DNA of 53,526 nt from positions 1-53,526 of the forward strand of contig JANBPK010001505.1 in the NCBI GenBank assembly GCA_027579435.1. Reading direction: 5' to 3'. This DNA is from Candolleomyces eurysporus. Taxonomy: Eukaryota; Basidiomycota; Agaricomycetes; Agaricales; Psathyrellaceae. Every line of letters starts with the position of its first letter. Position 1 is the first letter of the stretch. The position numbers were made by a program, and so were the translations under genes. Shown here piece by piece: positions 34,174-46,539 of the stretch. The notes under the pieces are model-generated. The model had not been told where the DNA came from. It did not search any database and worked only from the letters and a program-made list of their open reading frames with translations.

Positions 34174-34404
34174 ATGGTGGGTGCCATTCCGGCTCAGTGA
34201 CTCTTCAGCTTGAACCTATGGACTGAATTTCTTCGGTTTTAGTGCTCCTTTGTCAAGACTGAGCCTGTCAACTTCACCACGCCCCCGTGTGGATGCGAGT
34301 GCTCCTGCGAAGTGTGAGTATGCTTCGGTGGTTTCCTTGAAGTCAATTCACCGAGATATATCTTCTGCAGCTGCCCTTGCAAGCCTGGCGATTGCAAGTG
34401 CTAA
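34174..34404 (+). CDS. Metallothionein, 35 residues, three exons
   Basis: Exon 1 is just the ATG (34174-34176). A 66-nt intron (GTGGGT...TTTTAG) leads to exon 2 (34243-34313), and a 57-nt intron (GTGAGT...TGCAG) to exon 3 (34371-34404). The joined protein begins MCSFVKTEP and ends CECSCEVCPCKPGDCKC, with nine cysteines, eight of them in Cys-X-Cys pairs. The end CPCKPGDCKC is the typical C-terminus of small fungal copper/zinc metallothioneins. It would bind thiophilic metals in the cytosol. No ORF of this frame exceeds 24 codons, so it escapes ordinary ORF calling. The start is an inference: an ATG directly before a GT donor is the only splice model found that keeps frame and uses the stop-ended acceptor TTTTAG. 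Confidence 0.75.
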
Positions 34405-34710
34405 ACGCGCCCGTAGTACCACTGTATGGGCAGCGACCCAAATTCCCAAGATTTGATTCACTGCCCCTTGCTACGCTGTGTACCTTCCTGTATCGTTCTT
34501 CCGTGTGTGTACGAGTATTTTGTCCGGCTGGTGAATCGAGTGACGTTGCAATTGTTGTGAATATTTCCTCCCCTTCCGTTATTTGATTTGGCACATTGAA
34601 GGATGACATAAAGCTTTTTTCCCCAGCCGAACGCCAATGGGCTGCCTGCAACTCCAAGCTCCCTTCAAGCTCCCACCAAGCGCCCGCCGTCCCGACAACG
34701 GGCCGCTCAT

Positions 34711-35061
34711 CCAATTTGAACGCGTGTGAATGACATCCCTTTCTTAGCAAGCATGCTCTCAGATCAGGTTTGCCAGTTCTCTCTTCGTCCTGAATTCTCA
34801 TCCATCTCACGTCGCACAAGCGAGTCTACTCTCAAAAATGAGCCTAAGCTCGTTCCTTCTCTCGAAAGTGAATGAAGCAGTGGATCCGGAGTTGCATGAT
34901 TTATTCAAGGCTGCGGTATGTGTTTCCTAAAATTTTGTGCGTTACGCTTTTTTTTCGCGTTTGGGAAGGTTGACTGAATGACTTGCCGTGTTTTTTAGCC
35001 TAAAACTAATGCTACAGCCACGATTGGACATCATTGGGAAGGAGAGGGGGTCTTTATTTGA
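34711..35061 (+). pseudogene. Truncated duplicate of the NOP12 promoter and first exons
   Basis: Bases 34711 to about 35023 match 39972-40286 at a constant offset of 5261: promoter, exon 1 (34838-34915, MSLSSFLLSK... with four to five substitutions), intron 1 and the first codons of exon 2. Similarity ends within GCTACAGCCACG. The frame then runs into unrelated sequence and stops at 35059-35061, leaving 46 codons. It is a partial copy of the functional gene downstream and probably not useful as a protein, although its promoter may be live. Confidence 0.85.
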
Positions 35062-38017
35062 CAATAGTGTGGCAGGTTTGTTCGCAGCCCCGGGGCCATT
35101 CGAGGAATGTCACCTTGCGCGCGTGTTGGCACTTGTGTACGCGTCCTCCCAAGCGCCCGTGCGCCTGAGCAAATCCTCTTGCTCCTCGCTTCCGTTCTCC
35201 CACCAGAACGTCAGCATACACTCGCCCGCCTAGTGCGATTTCGCGTTTTCTTTTTCCCCGCCCTCCCTCCTTGCCTGCGCGCTCCGCTCTTTGGCTTAGT
35301 GAGTCTTATCATTTTATTTTCCCTCAGGGTGGAGTACTCGATGCTGGTGCCTCGATCTCTCTCCCTGGCCTGTTGGAAGGTCCCCAGCGGGACCGTGGGA
35401 TCTCCTAACTCACTGCTCAGGGCGGGCTCCCGAGCGAGCGCCGAAGACCGCCACCACTCTTGGAAACTAGGACCGACAATTGCGTCGCCCCTAGCTTCCA
35501 AGGTACCAATTCCTCATCACACTCTTGTCACTCTCTCTCCTTGGATCTTTTATTCTCTATCTACCTGATCTGATGAACTCCCCGACTTATTTGATGAAAT
35601 TTCCCTTTCGGGAGTTCTCTTCTTTCTCTCGGTGACGCTAACTTGTCAAGAATAGAGCTGTTGTTCCCAGTCACATGTATCACAAGTAATCAGGAGCATC
35701 AGTTCATAACGTGCATTTCACGATCGGGGGCGCGTGAATTGAGATCGTCATCTGGTATGGACTAGAAGCACCTTTAAATCCGGTTTATTTTATTGAGTAG
35801 CAGAGAATCCTACATCTCTGATCCAAGGGAACGGTGGAAAAGCGTTTCCGATACTCATTATTCCAACGAGTTGAGATCCGCCGTGTAAGCAGTCAATGAT
35901 ACTGAAGGACATGGAGCAGAAGCATTCCATGAGTTGATCATTATCTCGTCCTTGGTCCTGGCCGCACCTTGGGAGGCACCTTTCCTAATTGTCCGATGGG
36001 ACATCTGCACAGATTATGAAAAGACTGCAATAATTTACTTTGACTTGGCACTATTTGTCATTTGCTTCTGACTTGGCTCGACCACCAGACCAATACCCAT
36101 TCTCTATAGCACCAGTAACATGGGATGCTTCCCCTAACGCCATTGGCAGCTTTGCACTATGCCAGCTCCCTCAACAGAGTTGGCGAAGAATTAGTGGAAT
36201 GAATGTATCCTATAGTGGGAGTTCAAGCCCACCTGATCAGCTTGATCGTTCAGTAATCGGTGTTTCGGGCACGTTTCGCTACATACAGCACATTACCTGG
36301 AATGTATTGAACTTCTTTCATATATGAACGGAAAGGTCATCTGCTGTTTAAAACTTCCTTCCATATCTTCTGTCACTGACAAACATCATCCATGAATACG
36401 CACTGAAGAGATGGCTCTGATGACATGGGCAGCAATTTTGAATTGGGGTTCCAACCTCCCCCCACGTTGTGGATCGAGGGTCGTTCACTGAAAGTAGATA
36501 CCACTTGTCACATGAGCTTGGCTCTTGCAACCTACCACTAGCTTGGAATGAGCTGTGACAAGATCTGAACACGGACGTTGCCCCACTTGAGTCCACATTT
36601 TCTGTCCATTCCCACACGTGCCTCCCACTATGGCGTGTATATTGAGGAAAAAGTCATCTTCGGCGTATGTTTGCAGGAAAGTGATATTCGAAATTGGCCT
36701 CATTAGCCTCAGCCATATGTTTTGGCCTTGGGAGACCGTAGTCACTTCACCAATGGTGCACGTCTCCCCGCTTTACTCAGTAGCCACGATAGGAAAGCAC
36801 AATTTGGAAGCACGGCCATGGTGGCGCGTCGGCCCACGGAAACAGTAGAATCATCTGACTTCCAGTTTTGGACCTCCCATTTACCACTTCCACGGATCTC
36901 TACTGTACCTGCACCACACATGGTCTCACTGTGCTGTTGTACGTTTCGAATTGCGCATTATAAACGTTGCTTGCAGGGTCTATCTACCTGTAGCCTGTTG
37001 CGCTAATGAAACTACGTACAGATTTGTGGCACTATTGGCATTGGGCTTTGGCAGGAGAGTTGAATAGGGTGTCGACACCAGGTCGTTGGCATCAAGTTCA
37101 TGTGTTTGATGCTTTCCACTTGCGTCAGTGAATGAATGGATTGCGGCCGGAAGATCTCAGAAACCCAAAAAGCTTGTCCACTGACCCTGGAATGGGTCTA
37201 ATCGCCGGTGAGTATGCCAAAAGAGAAGCGAACATAAAGAAGACCAATTTGCGAAGTCCCGTGTGAAGAAGGTTTGGCGAATGGATGGACATCATTTTCC
37301 TTCCCCCAAAACGAGTGACGAAGGTGAGGCGATGGGTCTAGAAGATGAGAGAGGCCTCCCCTGCCTCCCATAGCACAGTACGAACTTTCGATTTCTCACC
37401 GATTTCACCAAGGGTGCCAAAATCGAGATGCATTGCGTACCTGTTACTTGCGTTGGTGCCTCAGTGCTCGAAAGGACCGAGGCAAATGCATCGTGGATTT
37501 CGTATTACAGGTTCTGCACTCTGGCCGTCCTAATACATTCCTTTTCAGAGACGGCCAAGTCTCATTGCCAATACAAACTCAAATGAAGCACTTCGAGTTC
37601 GATTCTCAAGGTTCCCAATGATCTATTCAATGCCTTCATGATAGTGAAAGAGGGGGACAGATTCGGGGGTGTCAGCCAAGAAAGCTGAACTGTGACCTTC
37701 CGTCACGACCCCAATTTTGAAAAGGGAGCACGCAATCCTGCTTCTCAACCGGTAAGGTTAGCACCAAGATGTGTATTAGAGGTTCTTCATTCAGTAACAT
37801 TGGGCAAACATCGGCGGAGACTGGGTCAAGGAGACACTCAAGCCATCTTCGAGTCTATTGGTCGCCACACCCTCATGTGGGAGAACGAATTGTATCAAAC
37901 TAGCAATTTGGAACCGGCCTGGAATGTCATCCAAGTCCAGATGACCATTCCCGTGGCATCAATGAGACGCTTCTCCAGTGACATACAATGATACATGAGC
38001 GTCCGAACTGGAACGGT
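35062..38017. other. Long region with no recognised gene
   Basis: Frames at 35107-35568 plus, 36040-36327 plus and 36485-36745 minus are open, but no domain, promoter or splice model could be supported. The minus frame at 36745-36520 (motif GGTCGNGQKMWTQVGQ) is the most protein-like and may be an exon of an unrecognised gene. A possible unannotated or decayed gene cannot be excluded. Confidence 0.4.
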
Positions 38018-38024
38018 TATAAAC
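38018..38024 (+). promoter_or_regulatory. TATA box of the lectin gene
   Basis: TATAAAC about 95 nt upstream of the ATG at 38114. Confidence 0.55.
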
Positions 38025-38113
38025 CTTGCTACGTTCCTGCAGGGCATCCCAACTCCCCAGTTTCTTCTCCATCTCGAATATCAGCCTCTCCTCAGTCCTC
38101 AATCTCTCGCACT

Positions 38114-38793
38114 ATGATTGCTGGAAGGCAGATCCTCACGAACCTTCACTACTACAACCGTGTGGCCGATCTCGAGGGCAGTCAGGTCAACGGGCCGATT
38201 ATTGGCTTCACGCGCCATGGCAACTCCAATCAAATAGTAAGGAACCAGCGCAGCTACTCAGCCAGGCGGGCCCCTGACACAGCACATATGCATTAGCTCA
38301 ACTTCCAGCCTCAGGACGACACGCAGGCCCAGATCACTCTCAGGATTGGCGATCGGGAAGTCTATGTAGCGAGTGCTAATCCTTCTTCCGTGAGTTTTTT
38401 TTGAATTTTGCCAAGNCGTTCCATCAGTTCAACAAATTTTCCCGGAGTAGGGTGACTCTCTTCGAGCTGTCGAGAATTACACTGGCGCCTCTCTCTACAC
38501 TGTCCATCAACGGCCTAACTCGGTCGTCAAGTAAGAATTAGGTGTTAAGACGGCGGTAATTTACTCATTGCAAGCAAACGCAGATTGAGCATCAAGTCCA
38601 GAGACGGCAGTACTAGTCTCTTCTGGACCTTGGAAAGTGACGCCCTGAGGACTAAGGTATGTTTCTAAGAAGCTGGGAACCGACATTCTTTGTTCCGCAA
38701 GTAACACTGATATGTCTCTTTTGTGCGTAGATTACTCTCAGGCCCGATAGTGGCGCTGCGAACCAGCTTTGGGCACTCAGCCCCCCTTCTTAA
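38114..38793 (+). CDS. Ricin-B-type beta-trefoil lectin-like protein
   Basis: Five exons (38114-38236, 38297-38389, 38451-38530, 38584-38656, 38731-38793) give 143 residues, the size of one beta-trefoil. There is no signal peptide, as in many cytosolic mushroom lectins. Landmarks: YYNRVADLEGSQVNGPIIGF near the start (the YxixN...vvDLsgs pattern), HGNSNQI, LFWTLES in the middle repeat, and a QxW-type NQLWAL at the C-terminus. These are family hallmarks of carbohydrate-binding trefoils; sugar specificity cannot be read. No enzymatic A chain is present, so this is a binding domain only. The N at 38416 is in intron 2. Neighbours (NOP12 fragments) give no functional clue. Confidence 0.8.
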
Positions 38794-38876
38794 GTATCTT
38801 TCCAAGTTGGATCCAATGCCTTGTTTTGAAAATGCTTTCGAACTCTGCCTGCTTGTACTTGTACTTGTAGCCTTCC

Positions 38877-38894
38877 GTGTGTGTGTGTGTGTGT
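38877..38894. repeat. (GT)9 microsatellite
   Basis: Nine GT dinucleotides just 3' of the lectin gene. Confidence 0.95.
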
Positions 38895-39971
38895 ACCTTG
38901 TAAAAAACCATGTAGTCCGCGAATACTGAACCTGTGTCCGATGTTCTTTGACTTGTTTGAATCCCGTAGTCTATGAGTCCCTAGTTCTCCGTTGTGGTCT
39001 GGATGGCGCACATGAACATCAACGACTCGTTCACACCATTTGCCGTAAGATTTCTATGAAATGGGGACCCCATGGAGCAAGAAGAAATATAAATATATGG
39101 CGATGAATAGGGTGGACACACTTTCGACCCCAAGTGTTGGAATATGACACTCGCGTATGAGTCTTCTTGATTCCCGGAAGTGTGGATTGACACGGTATGC
39201 GATTGCGTTCAGGTAGCAGACAGGACCATTGTGTCTTGCTACTGTCAAGGAAGGGCTCGATGTGCATGAAGGTCAAGTGGTCCATTGAATTCTGCCAAGG
39301 GAAAGAGCACTCTGAAAGAGCTTCCAATGTCGTGAGGAAGAGCCTAGGTCGTTGAATCAGCGGGGGCTTGTTTATGCCATTTCCGCTCCTTTGGAGTGAT
39401 TACTGGCAATGGGTCAGGCGAGATGGAGACCAACCGAGGGCAGCTGGTACTCGGATGATTTTATCTCGGACAAAATCCAAGCCGGAAGTAGTTGAATCGA
39501 GCGGCCGGGCGGCCCAGCACGAAAGAACTGCGGATTGCACAATGTCAGCTCCCCAGCGCAGTCAAGACCAAGATTGAGTGCTCAGGAGTACTCCGCGTCG
39601 CAGGGCTCTCTGAACGTTGTGTCCATGCGGGAGCGAGACATGCTCGTACAATGAGAGAACTTGAAGGAGAAGGAAACCATTTGTATTCGGAGTAGAAGCT
39701 CTAATAAAGCTCTTTCTTCTACTATCCTTTCTTGTTCCCTGTTTTCACGCCGCGCTCGAAGATGTGAGCATGGAAACGCCAAGATGGACGGGCCGTAGAC
39801 GTGATACACTGATTCGACAGGAGCACACCACTGCGTGGCAGGTGTATTTACAAATACCCTATGTGGTGTAATCATAAATCCAAGGCAGCACCTGCATGGT
39901 TTTTCTACGATCACTGGTGAATCTCCAGAAGGATCTGCCACCCCTGTGGATACCGGATCTGGCGGCTCCTG
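38895..39971. other. Intergenic, no recognised gene
   Basis: Spacer before NOP12. Several short frames, none supported. Confidence 0.45.
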
Positions 39972-40098
39972 CCAATTTGAACGCGTGTGAATGACATCCC
40001 TTTCTTAGCGAGCATGTTCTCAGATCAGGTTTACCAGTCCGCTCGTCGTCCCGAATTCTCATCCATCTCGCGTCGCACAAGCGAGTCTACTCTCAAAA

Positions 40099-42412
40099 AT
40101 GAGCCTAAGCTCGTTTCTCCTCTCGAAAGCGACTGAAGCAGTGGATACGGAGTTGGATGATCTATTCAAGGCTGCGGTATGTGTTTCCTAAAATTTCGTG
40201 CGCTACGCNTTTTTTTCGCGTTTGGGAAGGTTGGCTGAATGACTCGCTGTGTTCGTTAGCCTAAACCTACTGCTACAGCTACGGCTCAAACCGCGACACA
40301 AAATGTAAAAGATGCCTCCTCCACAAATGCAAACGCGAAACAAAAGAAGTTGAAGAGGAAACCGACTTCCGATTCTGATTCCGATTCTGAGGCGGGTCCG
40401 TCGACTGCGCCTGCGAAAAGGCTGAAATCAGGCACCCAACTTACCTCCTCCAAGTCTGCGTCTCATGCCGGGTCCAAGGCGGGGAAGGAAAAAGCGAAGG
40501 ACTCGCAGAAGCAGTCGAAGACCAGCTCGAAGCAGAAGAAAGAAGCTCTTACATCTCCTTCGAGCAGCGACTCGGACGAGGAGGAAGACGATAATTCGGA
40601 TATCGAGAATCGGTATTTGGTGCAGAGGGCCAAGAAGCAGCGGCAAAGGAAGGGGAAAGAGAGCGAGGACGAAGATGATGATGAGGAAGAGGAGGAAGGA
40701 GAGAGCGAGGACATTGTGGACGATGAAGATGAGGAAGCTGAATCCGCACCCTCAGCGTCTGAATCCGAGTCCTCCTCTGATGAAGGCGAAGGAGGCCCTC
40801 CCGTACACGAAAGCCTCCTCAAACACCAGCAGAGCAAGGCGGGGAAGAACAGGAAGAAGAAATACATCCCGGAGGATGAGACGACTGAGATGAGGGACCG
40901 GAGGACGATTTTTGTGGGGAATTTGCCGATTCTTCTGGCTCAGAAGCGGGTATGTCTGTCGTCAGGCTCATTATCGTATCTGTTATAACCTCTCTCTTTG
41001 TCGGGGGTTCTCTCCAGCCGTTACAAAAGCAACTCCAGCGACACATCCTCTCCTTTGTACCCTCAGCCAAAATCGAATCAATACGCTTCCGTTCTGTCCC
41101 TTTCCAAAATCCTACCTCCAAACTACCGGGTTCGGACGACGAGGGCTCCGCTCCTTCCAAAACCAAACGCCCTNCCCCCCCATTCTAGCGAAAAGCCGAC
41201 CAACCACTCGACGAACCGCGCTCAATCGTGGCGCACCACCTCCAAAGACGACGACGAAGATGCAGTGAAGAAAGACGAAAAGTCCTACCTAACACCTAAC
41301 CAAAAGAAGAAAATCGCGTTTATTAACCACCAGTTCCATTCGACGGCTGATACGGTGAACTGTTACATCGTCTTTGCACATTCCGTGCCTCCTCAACACC
41401 AGGGGAAGAACGTCCCCCCTCCGCCACCCGTGATGGATCCGTACGAGGCTGCCAGGATAGCGGTGGAGAAAGGGAATAATACGGCGTTTATGGAGAGGGT
41501 TATTAGAGTCGATCGAGTTGGGCTCGCATCAAAGAAGTCTTCGGGTGGTGTTGTTGCTGGAGGCGTGGATGGAGAAGTGGGTGCACAAGGTGATGCGGAC
41601 CCCAAGTATACGATCTTTGTGGGGAATTTGGATTTTGCGAGTAAGGAGGAGGATGTGAGGGTTTTCTTTGAGGGGTTGGTTGTTAAGGAGAAGGGAGCCC
41701 CTCCTGTGGTGGCCGGGGATGGGATGGATGTCGACGGGGAGTCCAAGAAGGCGGGTAGTTGGGTTGTGAGGGTGAGGATTGTTAGGGATAAAGAGACGCA
41801 GCTCGGGAAAGGGTTTGCGTATGTTCAGTTTTCGGTATGTCGTCTCTCGCCTTTCCTCGTTCTTTCGTCCCTTCTGACCATCTAATGAATTCGTAGGACA
41901 AGGAATGCGTGGACGAGATCCTCACACTCGAAGAATCCAAGCTCAAATTCGCAAAACGCAAGTTGAGGGTACAGAGGTGTAAGACTATTCCTGGGACTTC
42001 CTTTAAAATCAAGTCTATCCCTGCCTCGAAAGCCTCCTCCACCAAATCCCAACCCAGTGCACCCTCATCTTCCTCTAAAAAACCCTTCAAGAACACGGCT
42101 CCCACCCCAATCATCGTACCCAAAGGCGACCCGACCCTCGGAGACAGACTCGCCCACCTACCTAAAGCGGTGCGGAAAGATGTTAAGAGGAATGATGGAG
42201 ATAGGGTTGCGAGGAGACTGGCGAAGAAGAAGGCGAGGATGGCTATGGGTCCGCCAAAGGCTGCTGGTGCTGCGGGGTCGAACGAGACGGTCAGAGATAG
42301 GAAGAGGACGACAGGAACGAGGGGAGAGAAGGGAGGGAATAGTGGCAAGAAGAGCGGAAATAAGAGGGTTAGGAGTGATAGGATGGCTACGAAGAGGAAT
42401 GGGAAAAAGTAA
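40099..42412 (+). CDS. NOP12: Nucleolar RNA-binding protein Nop12
   Basis: Four exons (40099-40176, 40260-40949, 41018-41834, 41897-42412). A Lys/Glu/Ser-rich acidic N-terminus (poly-DSDSDSE, EEEEEGE tracts) leads to RRM1 (RTIFVGNLP, interrupted by intron 2 directly after AQKR) with KIESIRFRSVP, then TADTVNCYIVF, then RRM2 (YTIFVGNLDF ... GKGFAYVQF across intron 3) and a basic tail. This order matches Nop12, which in yeast is needed for pre-25S rRNA processing in the nucleolus. Exon 3 is 817 nt and frameshifts at the N at 41174 before a C run; without that base it is 816 nt and in frame. The promoter and exon 1 are duplicated 5.3 kb upstream. Confidence 0.92.
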
Positions 42413-42874
42413 ATTGGTATTTCGATTGACGGGTGAGGAATGGATGGATTGATGAACCACGCCTGCCTATCTACTTGTTATCTGCCAACCGTGCTTCTAT
42501 CTTGTGTTGAATGGATCAATCGACGCTATCTTGTAGCCGCAGCCGCGGCACCAGTCGCGAGAACGCTTCATTTGAGTGATACAGCTTTCTAGCCAGCTAC
42601 CTGTCCTTCAAAAGTACGACCACCATGATCTAACACCACTAGTAAATACAACAGGGGCCCGAAGGTTAACGGCCGCACCGTCAACCTTGTGGCAATTCAC
42701 ACGGTCATCATTAGGCAATGTAATGCTGGTTTCGCTCACGCCTACACATTCGACTACGGCGATATTCTTACTCATCCCTTACCTTGATTGCGCCATTCCT
42801 CCTTCGCTTGTGCTGAGCACCATCGTCATTGCCGAACCCTTCGTATTAATACTGCAGTGCAGTGCCGGTGAATA

Positions 42875-45800
42875 ATGGCTTCGCTGACTCCCCGACTTTC
42901 CGGGTTCTGGGCGGACCAAGATCTAGACGACGACGAGATTCAAGACGACAGACCTATGGGTTCTTTATCCAAGTACCGGAGACCTGAAGAAGACGATGAA
43001 GGGTATTTTGGACATGTAGATGAGGATTTGGAGCAGCAAGAAGGATTGCTTGATGAAGAGTCTGCGTATGATGGGAGGACGCCAGTGAGTACTATGTTTC
43101 TGTTGGAAAGGAGGAAACTCTTGTCGTAGCGCCCGTGAAATTTTTATTCACTGACTACGGTTCTATCGTAGCTGGACAGGACGATTGATAGAATTGGAAT
43201 GGGGAGCTATCAATGGACGTTGTTGTCGTTGTGTGGTCTCGGTGCGTTTCGTCATCATCATCCTCATCCAGTGATCCTATATATTGAGAGACACGCTTCT
43301 GACNTTTTTTTCCTTGGATGTTCTAGGGTGGATGGCGGATAACGTACGTCTATATAACAAAGGGTGTTACCCTATAATGCAACAACTGTCTACTGTAGAT
43401 GTGGATCCAAGCCATCGCCATCATCTTGCCGAGGGTCCAACAGCACTATTCCGGTAAGCGTCCATTTCACTTTACTCACCTCTGGCTTCCCAATGAATCT
43501 GAATGAACCATTTCTTTCAAGTACCTGACAGCTACATTGGCCTGGTCTCGTCGTCGATGTTTGGTGGGATGATGATTGGCGCCATAGGTTGGGGAACCTG
43601 TACGTCATCAATACCCTCTGCTTCAGTCAGCATCGGACCTGCTGACCGCGATTTCGACAGGTTCGGACCTCATGGGTCGAATAACGGCCTTCAATGCCAC
43701 CCTATGTCTCACAGCCGTCTTCGGCATTCTGGCATCCTTTGCCAACTCGTTCTCGTCGCTCTGCGTCATCCTGTTCCTGTTGGGGAGCTCTGTCGGCGTA
43801 CGTTCATCTCCGGATGCCTCCCTCTTTTTCTCTTCCATTCGCGATCCATCCCATCGCGTTGAATGAAGCTTACTCTGCTTGTTTAGGGATCGATGCCGAC
43901 CGATGGGACCCTCCTTCTCGAGCATATGCCCAAAAAGAAGCAATACCTCGTCACCGCCCTCTCTGTGTTTTTCTCTTTCGGCGCTGTCTTGTCGGCTATC
44001 GTCGCCCTCTTAGTGCTACCACAACATTCGTGCCCGCCGAGTGGGCCAGATACCGTCGAATGTGATCCTGATACTCAAAATATAGGGTGGAAGTATTTGT
44101 TGACTGCATTAGGGCTTATTGTATGTGTTTCCTTTCCCGTTGAAACCCCTAACCTTTCCCTTCTTTGCCGCCCACTTTCCTTTAACGGAGGAGTGAATGG
44201 TCGCTGATTCGTTCCTCTATCTGATCTACAGACCCTCTCAATGTTCATAGCCCGGATCGTCTTCTTCCGCCTACATGAATCACCACGATACCTCGTCCAT
44301 GCTGGAAGACCACATGACGCGATCAAGTCTCTCCAGCTCATTTCGAAATTTAATGGATCGGATCTGGAGGTCGAGTTGGAAGATGTTAGGGATTATTATT
44401 TGCCTCACGAAGCGGCTCTACCTCAGCCAAGCGCAAATGCGTCCTCGATGCCGCGGTCGGGGTCACCTACAGCTATAGATGGAACTGCGACGACGGCAAC
44501 AGGAGAGCTTGGGGTGGGCACAGAGGGAAGACCGAGGGCGACTTCCCGGACCGTGTTGTTCGACGCCAGCGGTTCGCCGCCCGGAAATGATCTCACAGGA
44601 GCAGGGGGAGGTGTAGTGTCGACTGGGAGTTCGGATTCGGGGAGGGGGTATGCAGCGACGGGTGAGACGCCCGCTCTGGTGGATCCCCAGGCATCCAGTG
44701 CTGGCGAAGAGAAGGATCGCAGGAACGGAGGAGAAGATGGGGATCGTACTGCGTCTTCTTCGTACCCACCTCCTCCAACGCCTCCCACACCCTCACGTCC
44801 TATTTCCACCATTGCTTTCATGTCAGAACCAGAAGTTCCAACTCATCCAACGCGCTCACCCTCTTCCTCCCGGCTTCTATCTCCAAATCCAAATCGCCGC
44901 CGAAAGAGACGATCTTCGACGCTAGCCTCGCAGCGTCGACTCTCAGCATCCGAATACGAAAAAAGACTCTGTTGGAGTTTACCGATGTGGTTGAGGAGGC
45001 CGCTGTGGGCGTGGTTGGATAGGGTGTATATGGTGTTGAGTCCGGAGTGGAGAAGGACGACGGTGTTGGTATGGCTTGCTTGGTGTACGATGTCGTTAGG
45101 TGTGTATCNTTTCGTTTTTCCTTTTGGGGTTTTCGCTTCACTCTTCCCATTCTCCTCATTTTTCATGTCCACTTCGAGATGGTTTCGGTTTTTGTCCGCG
45201 CATACGGCTAATTCATCGACTAACTGACTTTTTACACGCAGCTTATACGATGTTCAACGTTTTCCTACCTAAACTCCTCGAAACCGCAGCGGTAGTTGCG
45301 ACGGAGGTACCGACCACCTCGACGAAGTCGCTAGAGGACAGTTTGTGGGATGTGGTGATTTTCACAATTGGAGGGTGCCCTGGGGCTATCGTAAGCGTTT
45401 TTTCTTCTTCTCGTCTTTCTTTTGTCCTTGTCTATCTTCCTCCTCCTGTTATCATCTCCATCGCTTTCCACCTTCGCATTCATATTTCATTCCCGGTTGA
45501 CCGGCCTACGAATGATGCTGACGAAACGCACTTCTGTGTAGCTCGGCGCGTGGTTGATTGAATCGAGCCTAGGCCGACGGTGGTCCCTTGCAGGGAGCAC
45601 CTTCCTCACAGCCTTCTTCTGTGTGGTGTTTGCGATGGTGAAGGCAGAGTGGGCGGTCAGGGCTAGTACAGTTGGTATTAGTTTGAGTGCGACGGTGAGT
45701 GCTTTCAGCTGCCTCCCCTTTGCTTTGTCTGATACACCACGGTTTTCTTTCTATTAGGCGATGTGGGCCGTGTTGTATGGGTGGACGCCTGAGATTTTTG

Positions 45801-46150
45801 GAACACAAGGTTCGCTTTAGTTCTTTACTACTAGCGATTCACCCTTGCTGACAGTGATTATTTTTACTTGTGTTTAGTCCGGGGAACTGCGTGTGGAATT
45901 GCGTCTGCGCTTTCTAGGATGTATGTGCCTTTGTTGTCTCCCTTTCTCAAAGTTCACGTACTGAATTCCTCACTCAACAGTGGAGGCATGATAGCCCCGA
46001 TCCTGGGCGGCATCCTCTTGATGATGGACCGATCGGTCCCTGTATACGCCAGCGTCGTGATTTTTGCTCTCGCTGGCGNTTTGTGTTTTGCTACTAAAAG
46101 AAGAGGATCGAGGTAGTTCGGCGGGGAAGGAAAGGGTAGTCGTGCATTAG
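42875..46150 (+). CDS. Major facilitator superfamily transporter (sugar porter/SV2-like)
   Basis: A multi-exon gene starting MASLTPRLSGFW with an acidic cytosolic N-terminus. Helices follow: YQWTLLSLCGLGWMADNMW, DSYIGLVSSSMFGGMMIGAIGWG, LMGRITAFNATLCLTAVFG (with the MFS loop motif DLMGR), then WKYLLTALGLITL and HESPRYLVHAGR. A large hydrophilic Ser/Pro-rich central loop (about 44400-44960) separates the halves. The second half has AYTMFNVFLPKLLE, GAWLIESSLGRRW, AMWAVLYGWTPEIFGTQVRGTACG and GGMIAPILGGILLMM. With the N at 46079 counted, the frame ends at 46116; without it, the end reads LLLKEEDRG, an ETRG-like finish, and stops at 46148-46150, which is preferred. Substrate not predictable. Confidence 0.88.
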
Positions 46151-46539
46151 ATTGACGAGTCGCTGGCACGAGAGCGGAGTGGAGGGTGAGTGGGGGTCGA
46201 TGATGTGGTTGGAGAGGATTTGTGTGGTTGTGTTCGTTCGCTTTGTTGCTTTGTGAGACGGAGACGGATAGGCTGATTGTTTTTGCTGGTGTAGATGATC
46301 TCTGCTAAAAGTAGTGCATGTTATCTTGAGCGCTCGATGTGTTAATTGAACCTGAATGCTTTCTTGTGCCACCGCTTCAATATCGAGCAGGACTGTGAAG
46401 GGCTCGTCGCCCCATTTGACTCCAAGAGTTATCGTCGCTGGATCGCATCTCTTTATCGTATCTTTCAACACAAAGTGAGCAATATTCTGGGCAGTCGCGG
46501 TACTATGACCGTCAGGGGGTCTGCGTGTGCGAGCGCGCT

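Noticed and set aside
35107..35568. 153-codon plus-strand frame
   Set aside because: No domain, no promoter, opens inside sequence next to a truncated duplicate; composition alone explains its length.
40428..40893. Several overlapping open frames opposite or beside NOP12
   Set aside because: They mirror the Lys/Glu/Ser-rich coding bias of NOP12 exon 2 and have no independent support.
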